Below, piece after piece: positions 17,679 through 27,269 of a stretch of 64,000 nt of DNA (positions are counted from its first letter, which is position 1; each line of letters begins with the position of its first letter). The stretch is from CAVVUF01 sp963751425 (GTDB taxonomy: Bacteria > Chloroflexota > Anaerolineae > Anaerolineales > UBA4823), in the NCBI GenBank assembly GCA_963751425.1, contig CAVVUF010000001.1, positions 620,001 to 684,000 of the forward strand, given 5' to 3'. Under the pieces are notes generated by a model that was not told where the DNA came from, searched no databases, and worked only from the letters and a program-made list of their open reading frames with translations. The position numbers were made by a program, and so were the translations under genes.

Positions 17679-18781
17679 AACAGCACCATATCATTTCGAT
17701 GGATAACCTCGTCTCCATAAACAAAACCGAGCACTTTTTCAATCTCATCAGACTGGAGGCCGCGGATGCTCTCAAGGTCTGTCGAGGCGTAATTGACTAG
17801 GCCGCGCGCCATCTCACGTCCATCGGGTCCTATGATCCGCACAGAATCGCCCCGCTCAAATGACCCTTCCACAGTTCGTACTCCCACAGGCAGAAGACTT
17901 CCACCCTGGCGCAGCGCCTGCTTGGCGCCTTCATCCACCTGAATCACACCCGGCAGCCGGCCTCCCGACAAGATGTAGCGCTTACGGCTTTCCAGCGCAG
18001 AGGTAATGGGGTGAAAACGCGTTCCAACCATTTCACCTGCAGTTAACTTTAAAAGAATATCAGGGTCCGCACCCTGCGCGATAACAACCGTTGCTCCAGA
18101 ACGCCGGGCCAGGTCCGCAGCCTGCAGCTTGGTAAACATGCCCCCCGTTCCCAATCCGCTCGCTGTACCACCGGCAGCTTGCCATAACGCATCCGGGATC
18201 TCCGCCTCTTTCACCTCACGAACGAGCTGGGCATTTGGTACCCGGCGAGGGTCGGCAGTGAACAGGCCTGGCTGGTCTGTAAGTAAGACCAGCAGGTTGG
18301 CTTCGATCAGGTTAGCCACCAACGCGGAGAGGTTATCGTTATCTCCAAGGCGTATCTCCTCGGTCGCCACGGTGTCGTTCTCATTGACCACCGGAATAAC
18401 CCGCTGAGAAAGTAAAGCAGCCAGGGTATTGCGCGAATTCAAATACCGCCGCCGGTCTGTTAAGTCCGAACGCGTCAATAATACCTGGGCGACGGTGATG
18501 CCGTAAAATCCGAACAACTGCTCATAGAGTGCCATCAAGCGCGGTTGACCGATGGCTGCCAGCATCTGCTTGGCTGGGATATCCTTGGGTAGCTGCGGGT
18601 GATTTAAACGCTCGCGCCCAGCAGCAATCGCGCCGGAAGATACAAGGACCACCTCGCTGCCACCCGAATAAAGGGATGCCATCTGCCGTACCAGGTCCAC
18701 CAGGCGCGGCGGCGAAATGTGGGTGGTCCCAGCGGTAAGTGTTGAAGTACCAAGCTTGACAACAATGCGCTGGTTTATCAT
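17675..18781 (-). CDS. proB: Glutamate 5-kinase with PUA domain
   Basis: A 368-residue kinase that phosphorylates glutamate at the gamma-carboxylate and commits it to proline. The amino-acid kinase domain shows RIVVKLGTSTLT, VSSGAIAAGRERL, PVVNENDTVATEEI, FGDNDNLSA-like GDNDNLSALVAN and GTGGMFTKLQAADLA. A C-terminal PUA domain (about 280-368) is present, as in long ProB proteins. ATG 18781 directly before INQRIVVKLG is preferred over an upstream in-frame start at 18811. Proline feedback inhibition is expected from the family. Confidence 0.96.
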   Translation of the reverse strand: MINQRIVVKLGTSTLTAGTTHISPPRLVDLVRQMASLYSGGSEVVLVSSGAIAAGRERLNHPQLPKDIPAKQMLAAIGQPRLMALYEQLFGFYGITVAQVLLTRSDLTDRRRYLNSRNTLAALLSQRVIPVVNENDTVATEEIRLGDNDNLSALVANLIEANLLVLLTDQPGLFTADPRRVPNAQLVREVKEAEIPDALWQAAGGTASGLGTGGMFTKLQAADLARRSGATVVIAQGADPDILLKLTAGEMVGTRFHPITSALESRKRYILSGGRLPGVIQVDEGAKQALRQGGSLLPVGVRTVEGSFERGDSVRIIGPDGREMARGLVNYASTDLESIRGLQSDEIEKVLGFVYGDEVIHRNDMVLL

Positions 18782-18855
18782 AGCGGATAAGTTTATCACG
18801 TTACAGCGCAATAGATGAAAAATAATCCAAAAAGCAACCTGACTGGCGAATCGAT

Positions 18856-18899
18856 AAAAAAAGTAGGTCTTTACAGCCAGATCGGCGTCAAAGACCTAC
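18856..18899 (-). terminator. Intrinsic terminator after the beta-mannosidase gene
   Basis: A perfect inverted repeat, GTAGGTCTTT (18863-18872) with AAAGACCTAC (18890-18899), stands 23 bp after the GH2 stop. Read on the - strand it is followed by a run of seven T (18856-18862 complement). It separates the mannoside locus from proBA. Confidence 0.8.
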
Positions 18900-18921
18900 T
18901 ACCTTCAAACCAACCCAAATT

Positions 18922-21363
18922 TCAGAAACTATTATAGAGAGAGAAAACCTGTAAAGCCTTTCGGGCTTGGGCAAGCGTCATGCCCTGTGGAACCTGGCAG
19001 GTGACCACACTCGTTTCTCCAGCGGGGATATCAAAATAGTTATCGCTAAAAACGACATCTTTGCCGGTAATCTTTAGTTCCACAAATCGAGCGAGGCTAT
19101 GCGCAGTTAATTCGATCAGAAACTGCCCTTTCACCTTACTGACTTCCATCGTGATCCCAGGTTCGACCAGCTTCAGGTGCTTGTTCGGGGCAAAGGTCGC
19201 CAGGTTTAGCGCCACCCGCTTACCACTATTCTCGAGCTCAGACACGAACACAACCTCTCGCCGCTCTTCAGGTGAAAGCTCGAATCTTTCTGAACATACC
19301 TTGACCGATGCCAGCGGTGCCAGGATAACCGCCTGAGAGCCTGATTTCAACACTTTTCCATCCAGTGTCATTAATGACCAAAGGACAGTACCTCCCCAGG
19401 GTTCAGTCAAATCGCTGGTCACATACACATTCATCAGGTTGTCTTTATCTTCAATGGACAATAAGATTGGAGCATAGAACCGCTTCGCGGCATAATGCAA
19501 GGCTTTCCAGCGCCCGAAGTAATCCAGGCTGGCCCAAGAAGCCACCGGCCAGCAGTCATTCAACTGCCAGATTAAGGTGCCACTGACGCGGTCCTTATTC
19601 CGGCGCCAGTGCTCAACACCATAGCGGATGCCTTCCGCTTGCAGCACCATCGATAGGTAAACAAGGGAGGAGAAATCCTTGGGCATCCGGAATGTATCGG
19701 TCATCTGGCCAAACATCAACCCATTCCCGCTGGCGCTGCGCTGGTGCCATTCCATGATATAGGAAGTCATGTTCCAATCCTTTTCATCCGCATAGGTGCG
19801 CACTGTTTCCAAGGGTGGTAAGGATTGGAATCCAAATTCGCTCATGAAACGCGGGAATTGGTCACGGTAAGCCGTGAAAGGTTTTCGTCCGTGCCAGACA
19901 TCCCAATAATGTGCATCGCCTTTAATTTGCCCATTGGAATCCTTGAATGGGGTTTCTGAAGAGGGAGAGCTGGGCCAGTACTTATGATCCGGATCCAATT
20001 CCTGCACCCAGGCAGGCAAGAGTTTATGGAAGAATTGATCGTATGAATCACGATACACTGCCGCTTTCTGCATCCATCCCCAATATTCCCAACCCATTTC
20101 CATCTCGTTATTCCCGCACCACAAAGCCAGGCTGGCATGGTGCCTGAGCCGGGCCACATTCTCTGCAATCTCCACCCGAACATTTTCAAGGAACTCCGGA
20201 TCGTCAAATGGATAGACACTGCACGAGAAGATCATATCTTGCCAGATCAAAATTCCATACCGGTCGCACAACTCATAAAAGCGATCTTCTTCATAGAACC
20301 CGCCGCCCCATACGCGCAGCATATTCTGATGTGCCTCGACAGCAGAACCGAGCAGCCAACCCAGTTGCTCATCGCTGATACGGGTGGGGAAGGAATCCGC
20401 CGGGATCCAGTTCGACCCTTTGGCAAAGATTGGCACACCATTAACGATGAAGGTGAATGATTCTCCCCACTCATCCGGCTGGCGTCTGAGCTCAAGTGTG
20501 CGCAAGCCTAGCTTATAATTCTTTTCATCTAACACAACTTTCCCCTGGCAGACCATCACAGAAACCTGGTAAAGGGGCTGGTCACCGTAGCCATTCGGCC
20601 ACCAGAGCTGAGGATTTTTGACAACTAATTCCACTTTTCCAGGTCCGGCAGGGGCCTCGGTGTGCAAGACTTTTCCTTTGGGTGAGATGACCTCCAAGCA
20701 AAGGGTCAATGGCTCCTGGCCCCATTGCTCCAGCTTGCACTCAGCCGTAATCGTCACCGCTTTCGAGTGGTGAAACTGGCGCAGGTTAACATCATCAAAG
20801 CGAGCCTGACTGTAGGATTCGAAACGTAAATCCTTCCATATTCCAATGGGAGGCAGCTGCGGACCCCAATCCCATCCCCACTGGCAGGGCGCCTTGCGGA
20901 GGTGTGGTCCACCATCGATGGCCTGAGAGACCCCAGGCAACGGATCGACTTTCTGCCGCTCTGTGACATATTGAACCGGGGAGCCGAAAGCGATCAGCAG
21001 CTCATTGGTTCCTTTCTTTAGCAATTTTTTCACTTCCCAGCAGTATTGCCGGAACATATTGTCTGTATGTCCGAGTACAGCTCCATTCAGGGTCACTGCT
21101 GCCAGGGTATCCAGACCATCACACACCAGGTAGACCCTTTCCTCTTTTAGCATATCCCCCGGAATTGTAAATTGCCTGCGGTATTCCCAATCCGCTTCAG
21201 CCACCCACTGCACCCTGGCTTCATTATCCGCCACGAAAGGATCAGGGATCTTCCCCAATGCCATCAGATCCGTATGCACGCCACCCGGAACAGCCGCCGG
21301 CAGCCATTCTTTCGTATTAGCCTGGCGAAATTCCCAGGCACCTGTCAATGATATTTTCTTCAT
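18922..21363 (-). CDS. GH2 beta-mannosidase
   Basis: An 813-residue glycoside hydrolase family 2 enzyme. It has a jelly-roll sugar-binding domain (SLTGAWEFRQ..., HTDNMFRQYCWEVK), an Ig-like domain, a TIM barrel with acid/base Glu in WCGNNEMEMGWEY and nucleophile Glu in RFMSEFGFQSLPP, then C-terminal beta domains. Full-length similarity of motifs (KGSNWIPADSFPTRI; RVWGGGFYEEDRFYELCD) is to beta-mannosidases rather than beta-galactosidases. There is no signal peptide, so it is probably cytoplasmic and trims imported beta-mannosides. GGAGGA lies 6 bp before ATG 21363, which decides the start over the longer 824-residue frame. Confidence 0.93.
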   Translation of the reverse strand: MKKISLTGAWEFRQANTKEWLPAAVPGGVHTDLMALGKIPDPFVADNEARVQWVAEADWEYRRQFTIPGDMLKEERVYLVCDGLDTLAAVTLNGAVLGHTDNMFRQYCWEVKKLLKKGTNELLIAFGSPVQYVTERQKVDPLPGVSQAIDGGPHLRKAPCQWGWDWGPQLPPIGIWKDLRFESYSQARFDDVNLRQFHHSKAVTITAECKLEQWGQEPLTLCLEVISPKGKVLHTEAPAGPGKVELVVKNPQLWWPNGYGDQPLYQVSVMVCQGKVVLDEKNYKLGLRTLELRRQPDEWGESFTFIVNGVPIFAKGSNWIPADSFPTRISDEQLGWLLGSAVEAHQNMLRVWGGGFYEEDRFYELCDRYGILIWQDMIFSCSVYPFDDPEFLENVRVEIAENVARLRHHASLALWCGNNEMEMGWEYWGWMQKAAVYRDSYDQFFHKLLPAWVQELDPDHKYWPSSPSSETPFKDSNGQIKGDAHYWDVWHGRKPFTAYRDQFPRFMSEFGFQSLPPLETVRTYADEKDWNMTSYIMEWHQRSASGNGLMFGQMTDTFRMPKDFSSLVYLSMVLQAEGIRYGVEHWRRNKDRVSGTLIWQLNDCWPVASWASLDYFGRWKALHYAAKRFYAPILLSIEDKDNLMNVYVTSDLTEPWGGTVLWSLMTLDGKVLKSGSQAVILAPLASVKVCSERFELSPEERREVVFVSELENSGKRVALNLATFAPNKHLKLVEPGITMEVSKVKGQFLIELTAHSLARFVELKITGKDVVFSDNYFDIPAGETSVVTCQVPQGMTLAQARKALQVFSLYNSF

Positions 21364-21542
21364 TATTCCTCCAAAATAAATATCAAACTCATCCAAATCT
21401 TATTGGGCATTCTCGTTTTTTTAAGTAAGTCGAAATCCCAATTCCACACCCAACACAGGCATCACCCAGTTTCTGGCCATATCCTTACGCATGTCTACGA
21501 GATTTTCTCATTGAGGCGTAATTTTATCATCTCGTTCTCGTA

Positions 21543-22805
21543 TTAAAGGTCTATTTTTACTCTCGGCTCGCGCACTGTAAAAACAAATAAGAGCAATCCT
21601 AAGGCAGTCAGAACTGCTGCACAAATGAACAAGGGTTCATATCCAGCTTGCTGTGCCAGGAGTCCCCCAATGATTGGAGCAAAGATTCCGACAACCCCGA
21701 GTGTGGTATTGCTGATCCCAATATAAGTCGGTCGAACTTCAGGCGCGCAGAATTCCAATGCAATTAGCAAAGTCATCATCCCAGCTCCAAGGCTTAATCC
21801 ACGCAAGCCGAAGACCAGGTAAAACCAGGCGGGAGTGGTAATAAATAAGGGCAGCAATAAGGTAACAAATGAAATGATCGAGCCGCAGATAATCACAATC
21901 CAGTACCCCTTGCGGTCGCCCAGCATGCCGAAGAAGAGGTTGCCGATGGATTGACCGATCAATAACGCCGTGGCAAAAGTACCGACGTAACCATCCGAAA
22001 GCTGCCAGCGATCGACCGAGAAGACAGCCAGAAAGCCCCAGGCCATCCCACCAAAATTGAGCAGCACCTGGCAAATGAGAAACCAGCGAAAATTGTGGTC
22101 CTGTCTCAAGATGACAGGAAGCTTGCGGAAATACTCCTTGTTCGAAGTGATTTCTTTTGGTTTTTCAGAAGGGGCTTCGCGCGTCATCCGCAAGAAAAAC
22201 CAAGAGATTAGAATACAAACAGCAGCAATCCCAAAACTAATCGCATATCCGAATGGAAACAAAAACCGATCCAGGAGCTTTGCAGCGATGATTGCTCCAA
22301 CAACCCCAAATGCTGTACCCCCAAAAGACCCTACACCCCAAAAAAAACCTCTCCGGTCCGTTGGGAATATCTTGGCAACCATATCTTGCCAGGCCACCGC
22401 GGTAGTTCCAGCGCCGAAATTATGCCAACCGTAAAATAGAAAAAACAGGGCTAAGGATAAAAGCGGGTTGTAAAGGGCTGCCAGTGCTGCAAACGGCAGA
22501 AAGAAAACTGGCACGCGTTCTGTAAAGAAACCAACTTTTACGACGATATCCCTTTTAATGGGCGTACGCTCCACCCAATTGGCGGTAAACAATTGGGGCA
22601 AGAAAAATCCTGTGGCAGAAATCATCCCGATCAAACCGATCCACAGTTTATTATCGGTCAGGTGTGAAACGAACAATGGTAAGATAGTCGACGTTGAAAT
22701 AAAGGCGGAACCCAGGAAGAAAAAGGTGACATCGATGATATTAACAACCATGTTGTGTCGATAGTTGACCAGTACCAGGCTGTCAACGTCCGGAGAATCA
22801 ATCAT
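21543..22805 (-). CDS. Major facilitator superfamily permease
   Basis: A 420-residue protein with about 12 predicted membrane helices and MFS-like loop motifs (FGMLGDRKGYWIVI between helices 8 and 9, matching the GxxxDRxGRR-type loop). GGAGAGA precedes the ATG. The substrate is unknown. The position between beta-mannosidase and the ABC transporter suggests mannoside or sugar-related traffic, which is inference only. No terminator or strong promoter is visible in the 179-bp gap to the GH2 gene. Confidence 0.85.
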   Translation of the reverse strand: MIDSPDVDSLVLVNYRHNMVVNIIDVTFFFLGSAFISTSTILPLFVSHLTDNKLWIGLIGMISATGFFLPQLFTANWVERTPIKRDIVVKVGFFTERVPVFFLPFAALAALYNPLLSLALFFLFYGWHNFGAGTTAVAWQDMVAKIFPTDRRGFFWGVGSFGGTAFGVVGAIIAAKLLDRFLFPFGYAISFGIAAVCILISWFFLRMTREAPSEKPKEITSNKEYFRKLPVILRQDHNFRWFLICQVLLNFGGMAWGFLAVFSVDRWQLSDGYVGTFATALLIGQSIGNLFFGMLGDRKGYWIVIICGSIISFVTLLLPLFITTPAWFYLVFGLRGLSLGAGMMTLLIALEFCAPEVRPTYIGISNTTLGVVGIFAPIIGGLLAQQAGYEPLFICAAVLTALGLLLFVFTVREPRVKIDL

Positions 22806-22875
22806 GCATATCTCTCCATATCTTTAGAGCGCCAGCTCGTGAGCAGCAATCTTAAAACCATCCCAGGCTAGATCG

Positions 22876-22894
22876 ATCACCACCAACTGGTGAT
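22876..22894. other. Short hairpin in the gap between oppF-like and MFS genes
   Basis: ATCACCA-CCAAC-TGGTGAT gives a 7-bp stem in the 220-bp stretch 22806-23025. It has no T tract on either strand, so it is not a convincing terminator. Nothing else was recognised in this gap. Confidence 0.25.
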
Positions 22895-23025
22895 TTGCCT
22901 GGACAAGACGTTATAGGATAGGCTCTTAGGGGTAAGGGCTAATATTAATTGAATTATGAAGGGCAGCCTCTTTACTTTTCAGCGCATCCCATTATTGTGT
23001 TTCAAACAAACTCAACGGGAATGCA

Positions 23026-23838
23026 TCACACAGTTGAGAGATCCCATTCTTCATAGATTTTTGGAACATCATTGATCAAGCGTTGGGTGTAAGCCGCCCT
23101 TGGAGTCAGAATCACCTCATCGGCAGAACCGTGTTCAACAAATTTGCCACGTTCCATAATATAGACACTGTCAGAAACATAATACGCCAGGCCAATATCA
23201 TGGGTGATGAAAATAATCGTCATTCCAATTTCGTCACGCAATTGCATCAGCATATCCAGGATCGTCGCACGGGAACAAGCATCGATCATCGAAGTAGGCT
23301 CATCAGCCACCAGGATCTTCGGCTTCAGCAGGAAGATACGGGCAATCATTAAGCGCTGCATCTGTCCGCCGGAAAGCTCAAAAGGATACTTGTTCGTCAA
23401 TTCTGCGTACTTCAAGTTGACAAAACTGCACGCCTCCGTCATCAATTCTACTTTTTTTGCATGCGGAAGCCTTCGTCCGCCACGCATGTAAATACAATCT
23501 AAAAGGACGGCATCGATCTTATGAAAAATATTGTAAGAAGAGAACGGATCCTGAAAGATCGCCTGAATATTTTTCCAGTATTCCTGTTTCTTCTTATGAG
23601 TGCTGATATCGCGTTTTACCCCCTGGAAGTAAATATCGCCCTCAGTAATACTGGTCAATCCCAAAAGCATCTTCGCTAAAGTGGTCTTTCCGCTGCCCGA
23701 TTCGCCCACAATCGAGACGACTTCGCCCGCGTAGAGATTGAAATCCACATGATCGACGGCAAGCGTTTTTGTGCGGCCAAACCCAAATACCTTGGTAAGC
23801 CCCGAGGCACTCAGGCATAATTTTTTATCATCAAGCAT
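23026..23838 (-). CDS. Opp/Dpp-type ABC transporter ATP-binding protein (OppF-like)
   Basis: A 270-residue ATPase: Walker A GESGSGKTTLAKMLLG, Q-loop region IFQDPFSSYNIF, signature LSGGQMQRLMIARIF, Walker B ILVADEPTSMID and switch His in IIFITHDIGLAYY. It is the last gene of the transporter operon. Its start overlaps the OppD-like gene by 8 bp. The peptide/nickel transporter family also imports beta-oligosaccharides in Thermotoga-like operons, and the neighbouring GH130 and GH2 genes favour a mannoside substrate here. Confidence 0.92.
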   Translation of the reverse strand: MLDDKKLCLSASGLTKVFGFGRTKTLAVDHVDFNLYAGEVVSIVGESGSGKTTLAKMLLGLTSITEGDIYFQGVKRDISTHKKKQEYWKNIQAIFQDPFSSYNIFHKIDAVLLDCIYMRGGRRLPHAKKVELMTEACSFVNLKYAELTNKYPFELSGGQMQRLMIARIFLLKPKILVADEPTSMIDACSRATILDMLMQLRDEIGMTIIFITHDIGLAYYVSDSVYIMERGKFVEHGSADEVILTPRAAYTQRLINDVPKIYEEWDLSTV

Positions 23839-24853
23839 CTTGATAAGCCTCCTTCATATACATTTCCCTCAGTTCTTTTTCAGGGAAGATACAGCGGTAA
23901 GCGCGCCCGCCTTCCAATTCGCGAAGACTGATCGAAATCACTTTGCATTCTGGTTTAGCATATTTACAGCGTTCGGCAAACCGGCAGCCAGACGGCGGGT
24001 TTTTGAGATTAGGCGGTACCCCAGGTATGGCAGCCAGTTTAACATCCCGCAGACCTTTTTCAGGCACAATGATCGAGCCCATGAGACCTTTAGCATAGGG
24101 ATGGAGTGGATCAAACACGGCTTCTTTTGCGTTGGCCTTCTCCACGATCTGCCCTGCGTACATAACCATAATATCATCGGTCACGTTGTAAAGCAGCGGA
24201 AGCTCATGCGTGATGAAGATCATCGATTTGATGAAACCATTTTCCATCAAATCTCGCAGCATCTTGATCACCATCTTCTGTGAAGTGACATCGAGCGCAG
24301 AAGAAGGCTCATCGGCAATCAATATTTTTGGATATAGAATCACAGATACGGCGATCACCGTGCGCTGTTTCATGCCGCCCGAAAGCTCAACCGGGTATTT
24401 TTGCAGCACTTCTGCAGGAAGCCCTAAGGTCTCAAAAGCTGCTCTGGCCAGCTCATAAATATATTTCTTGGAAGCGGTCTCATCATGTGCTTGAATAACA
24501 TCCTCAATAAAGTGGATGATCTTCTGGGTTGGGTTGAGGGCGTTCATCGCGGCTTGGGGAATATAGGCAATCTCCTTCCCCAGGATCGATTTACGTACCT
24601 CATCAGGGTCCATCCCGGAAATATTTCTCCCATCGATGATGATCTCGCCGCTCGTGTAGTGCAGCGGAGCGAAGTAATAACCCATCAGGCTGAGTGCCAG
24701 GGTCGACTTTCCGCAGCCGGATTCTCCCGCAATTCCCAGCGATTTCCCTTCTTCGACCTTCAGTGAAACGTGGTCAACCGCGTACACATCTTCGTTATAC
24801 CGGGTGATATATTTTGTGGTCAGCTCTCTAACCTCTAACATTACATTTGCCAT
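23831..24853 (-). CDS. Opp/Dpp-type ABC transporter ATP-binding protein (OppD-like)
   Basis: A ~340-residue ATPase: Walker A GESGCGKSTLALSLMG, Q-loop YIPQAAMNALNPTQ, signature LSGGMKQRTVIAVSV, Walker B ILIADEPSSALD and switch His FITHELPLLY. The C-terminal oligopeptide-transporter extension is present (LKNPPSGCRFAERCKYAKPE). ATG 24853 is preferred because AGGTGG lies 5 bp upstream, although the open frame extends to 24862. It follows the permease gene directly. Confidence 0.92.
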   Translation of the reverse strand: MANVMLEVRELTTKYITRYNEDVYAVDHVSLKVEEGKSLGIAGESGCGKSTLALSLMGYYFAPLHYTSGEIIIDGRNISGMDPDEVRKSILGKEIAYIPQAAMNALNPTQKIIHFIEDVIQAHDETASKKYIYELARAAFETLGLPAEVLQKYPVELSGGMKQRTVIAVSVILYPKILIADEPSSALDVTSQKMVIKMLRDLMENGFIKSMIFITHELPLLYNVTDDIMVMYAGQIVEKANAKEAVFDPLHPYAKGLMGSIIVPEKGLRDVKLAAIPGVPPNLKNPPSGCRFAERCKYAKPECKVISISLRELEGGRAYRCIFPEKELREMYMKEAYQDA

Positions 24854-24862
24854 TTCAACCAC

Positions 24863-26113
24863 CTAGTCCCTCAATGCCGGATTGAATACCTGGTCGAGGC
24901 CGGTATTCATCAAGTTCATCGAAAACGAAACCAGAGCGATGACGATGATCACGGGGAAGTACGCCCACCATTTTCCGAGAACAGGCGCCTGGTAGATCAA
25001 CGCCCAGTTCATCATCAAACCCAAAGTTGGTACTTCCGTTGTTTTCGGTCCCAACCCAAGGATCGCCAATCCAGCTTCCGCCAAGATCGCTGAGGAAATT
25101 TGCAAGATCAGCGCCATAACCACATAAGAAGCGATGTAAGGGAGAATATCTGTGAGGATGATGTGAGCGATGGGGTGCCCGGAAAGCCTCGACAAATTGA
25201 CATGGTCGCGATTACGCAGAGAAATTACTTGCGCTCGCACGGCCCTGGCGGTCCATACCCAGGAGGTAAACCCGATCACCACTGCGATGGTCACAGGGCC
25301 ACGCTGTTCCTGCCCGATGCTGTATGAAATCAAGATCAACAACACAAAGGAGGGGATCACGGTAAAGATATTGGTGATGAACATAATGAAATCATCCACC
25401 ACACCGCCGATATAACCCGCCAGCAATCCCAAGATTAAACCGATCGAGGTGGCGATTAGACCTGCGACCAGACCAATCAACAGGGATGTGCCGGTGGCCG
25501 AAACCAACTCCGTCATCACATCCCGGCCGAAGTTATCGGTTCCAAGCAGCAGCAGCCGTACGTTCGGAACCTGGCTGACATTCACATAATCGGATTGTGC
25601 TATGGTACCTGTCTCCTCCAGGGTGCCCGTTTCCGGGTTTTTGGCCGCAATGAGTCACCCCTTCAGATGATAAAAGTCCTTCGAGCGAGACATCGAGCCT
25701 GTGATAGTAATTTTGCTTGGCAAACGTCATCCCAGGAACATTAAGGTTGGGATCAAAATTGTTTGCCCACTGATCCAGGAGTTTTTCGGTATTTGTGGTA
25801 TCGATCTCGCTTTCAGGAATCCCATCTGCCACAAGCCAATCCTGCATGGCAAGGCGGTCATCGTTGCTCAGCTTGTTGGCGATGCGCTTTGCCGCGGCAT
25901 CATCCAGAAAAAGTGTATATTGTTGGGAACTACGCTGTCAAAAGTACTCACATAAATCCCAGGTGGGAAGAAAGTACCCTGACCGATGATGCCTAATGGT
26001 TTAGCTTTTACAAGTATCGGATAAACAATCACCGTCAGCACTATGAACATAAAAATGATAAAACCAACGACAAATTTTGGAGAGTGAAAAACTTGTTGGA
26101 GGGTATGTTTCAT
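24863..26113 (-). CDS. Opp/Dpp-type ABC permease (OppC-like), broken by two frameshifts
   Basis: The protein starts at ATG 26113 (AAGGAGAG 8 bp upstream; MKHTLQQVFHSPKFVVGFII with the first helix). Its frame is lost at an A5 run (25908-25912, one base missing), continues in a second frame (MQDWLVADGIPESEIDTTN), and is lost again near 25649-25650 (one base extra). The last 240 residues carry the permease core (LLGTDNFGRDVMTELVSATG, the EAA-type loop VRAQVISLRNRDHVNLSRL). Repairing both indels gives one 416-residue OppC-like protein with a large periplasmic insert. Either sequencing error or pseudogenisation is possible. Confidence 0.85.
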
Positions 26114-26129
26114 CAGATTACTCTCCTTA

Positions 26130-27134
26130 TTAATCAGACTGCGCCGCTTTAATGCGCGGGTCAATGAAGCCATATAGAATTTCAATGGCAAGGGTTGCAA
26201 TCAGCACCATCATCGTAATAATCAATGTGGTGGCTGAGATCAGGGGATAATCTTGTCCCATGATGCCGTTTAAGAGGGCGGTACCAAGCCCCGGATAACT
26301 AAAGATAATCTCCGCCACCAGCGCGCCGCCGACCATGGTGCCGATCGCTAACGCCAAACCGGTTATCTGCGGGAGCATGGCATTCCGAAATACATAGCGG
26401 ATGATCTTGCCATCTTTGATTCCCATGAAACGGCTGTATTTTACATAATCCGCATTGAGCTCATAAATACACATGGAGCGCATGCCAATCGCCTGACCGC
26501 CAATGATGATCAACACGATCGACCAGAATGGCAGTGCATAATGGATGATCACAGACCATATAAATGCCAGGCTAAAGTTGGGAATCAAGTCAAATCCGTA
26601 TCCACCGGAGGTTGGGAACCATTTAAGCGTGACAGCAAAAACAACCAGCAAAATGACTGCCATACCAAATGCCGGTAAACCACTTGCAAAAATACTGATG
26701 GGCATGAGGACTTTATCACACCCCCCCTTAAGATAAGCTGCTAACGCGCCGAGTACGTTCCCGATCAGCCAGCCGAAGATGATCGCCGGGAACTGCAGCA
26801 TCACCGTCCACCAGAGAGAAGATCGGAGAATATCTGCAACCGGTCTGGGATATTGGCTGAACGAGACCCCAAAATTGCCGTGAAGTATACTTTTTATATA
26901 GAGGACAAATTGTGTGAGCATGGGTTTGTTGGTGCCAAACAGTTCCTGGTATTGCTCATAAACCTTTTGAACCCCGCTTTGACTGTTCATGCCCTGGGTA
27001 ACCCTTTGAGTGATGACAGCCACGGGATCTCCTGGCATCAGGCGGGGCAGGAAGAAATTCAGCAGGAATGCGGCAATAAATGTAATGAGGAACCAAAACA
27101 TCTTTTTACTGAAATACTTAGCATACCCTTTCAA
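26130..27134 (-). CDS. Opp/Dpp-type ABC permease (OppB-like)
   Basis: A 334-residue permease with an N-terminal helix (FWFLITFIAAFLLNFFLPRL), MPGDPVA, five further helices and the EAA loop (SMCIYELNADYVKYSRFMGI). It works with the OppC-like permease. TTG 27134 is chosen as start because GAGGAGGTG lies 5 bp upstream, whereas the longer frame (GTG 27149) would place that element inside the gene. It lies 33 bp after a strong hairpin that follows the binding-protein gene. Confidence 0.9.
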   Translation of the reverse strand: MKGYAKYFSKKMFWFLITFIAAFLLNFFLPRLMPGDPVAVITQRVTQGMNSQSGVQKVYEQYQELFGTNKPMLTQFVLYIKSILHGNFGVSFSQYPRPVADILRSSLWWTVMLQFPAIIFGWLIGNVLGALAAYLKGGCDKVLMPISIFASGLPAFGMAVILLVVFAVTLKWFPTSGGYGFDLIPNFSLAFIWSVIIHYALPFWSIVLIIIGGQAIGMRSMCIYELNADYVKYSRFMGIKDGKIIRYVFRNAMLPQITGLALAIGTMVGGALVAEIIFSYPGLGTALLNGIMGQDYPLISATTLIITMMVLIATLAIEILYGFIDPRIKAAQSD

Positions 27135-27166
27135 CCAACACCTCCTCACGATCTACTTTATAAGAA

Positions 27167-27201
27167 ACAGCCATGTTCCGGGGTTCGCGGAACATGGCTG
27201 T
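27167..27201 (-). terminator. 14-bp hairpin between binding-protein and permease genes
   Basis: A perfect inverted repeat, ACAGCCATGTTCCG (27167-27180) with CGGAACATGGCTGT (27188-27201) and a 7-nt loop, is followed on the - strand by a weak TTTCTT. Such intercistronic hairpins commonly attenuate or stabilise mRNA so that the binding protein exceeds the membrane subunits. Confidence 0.6.
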
Positions 27202-27269
27202 CATTACTAGATTATGGTTTACGTTAACAAGCGTCACGTTATAGAGACATGCCACACCCCAACCGTCCG

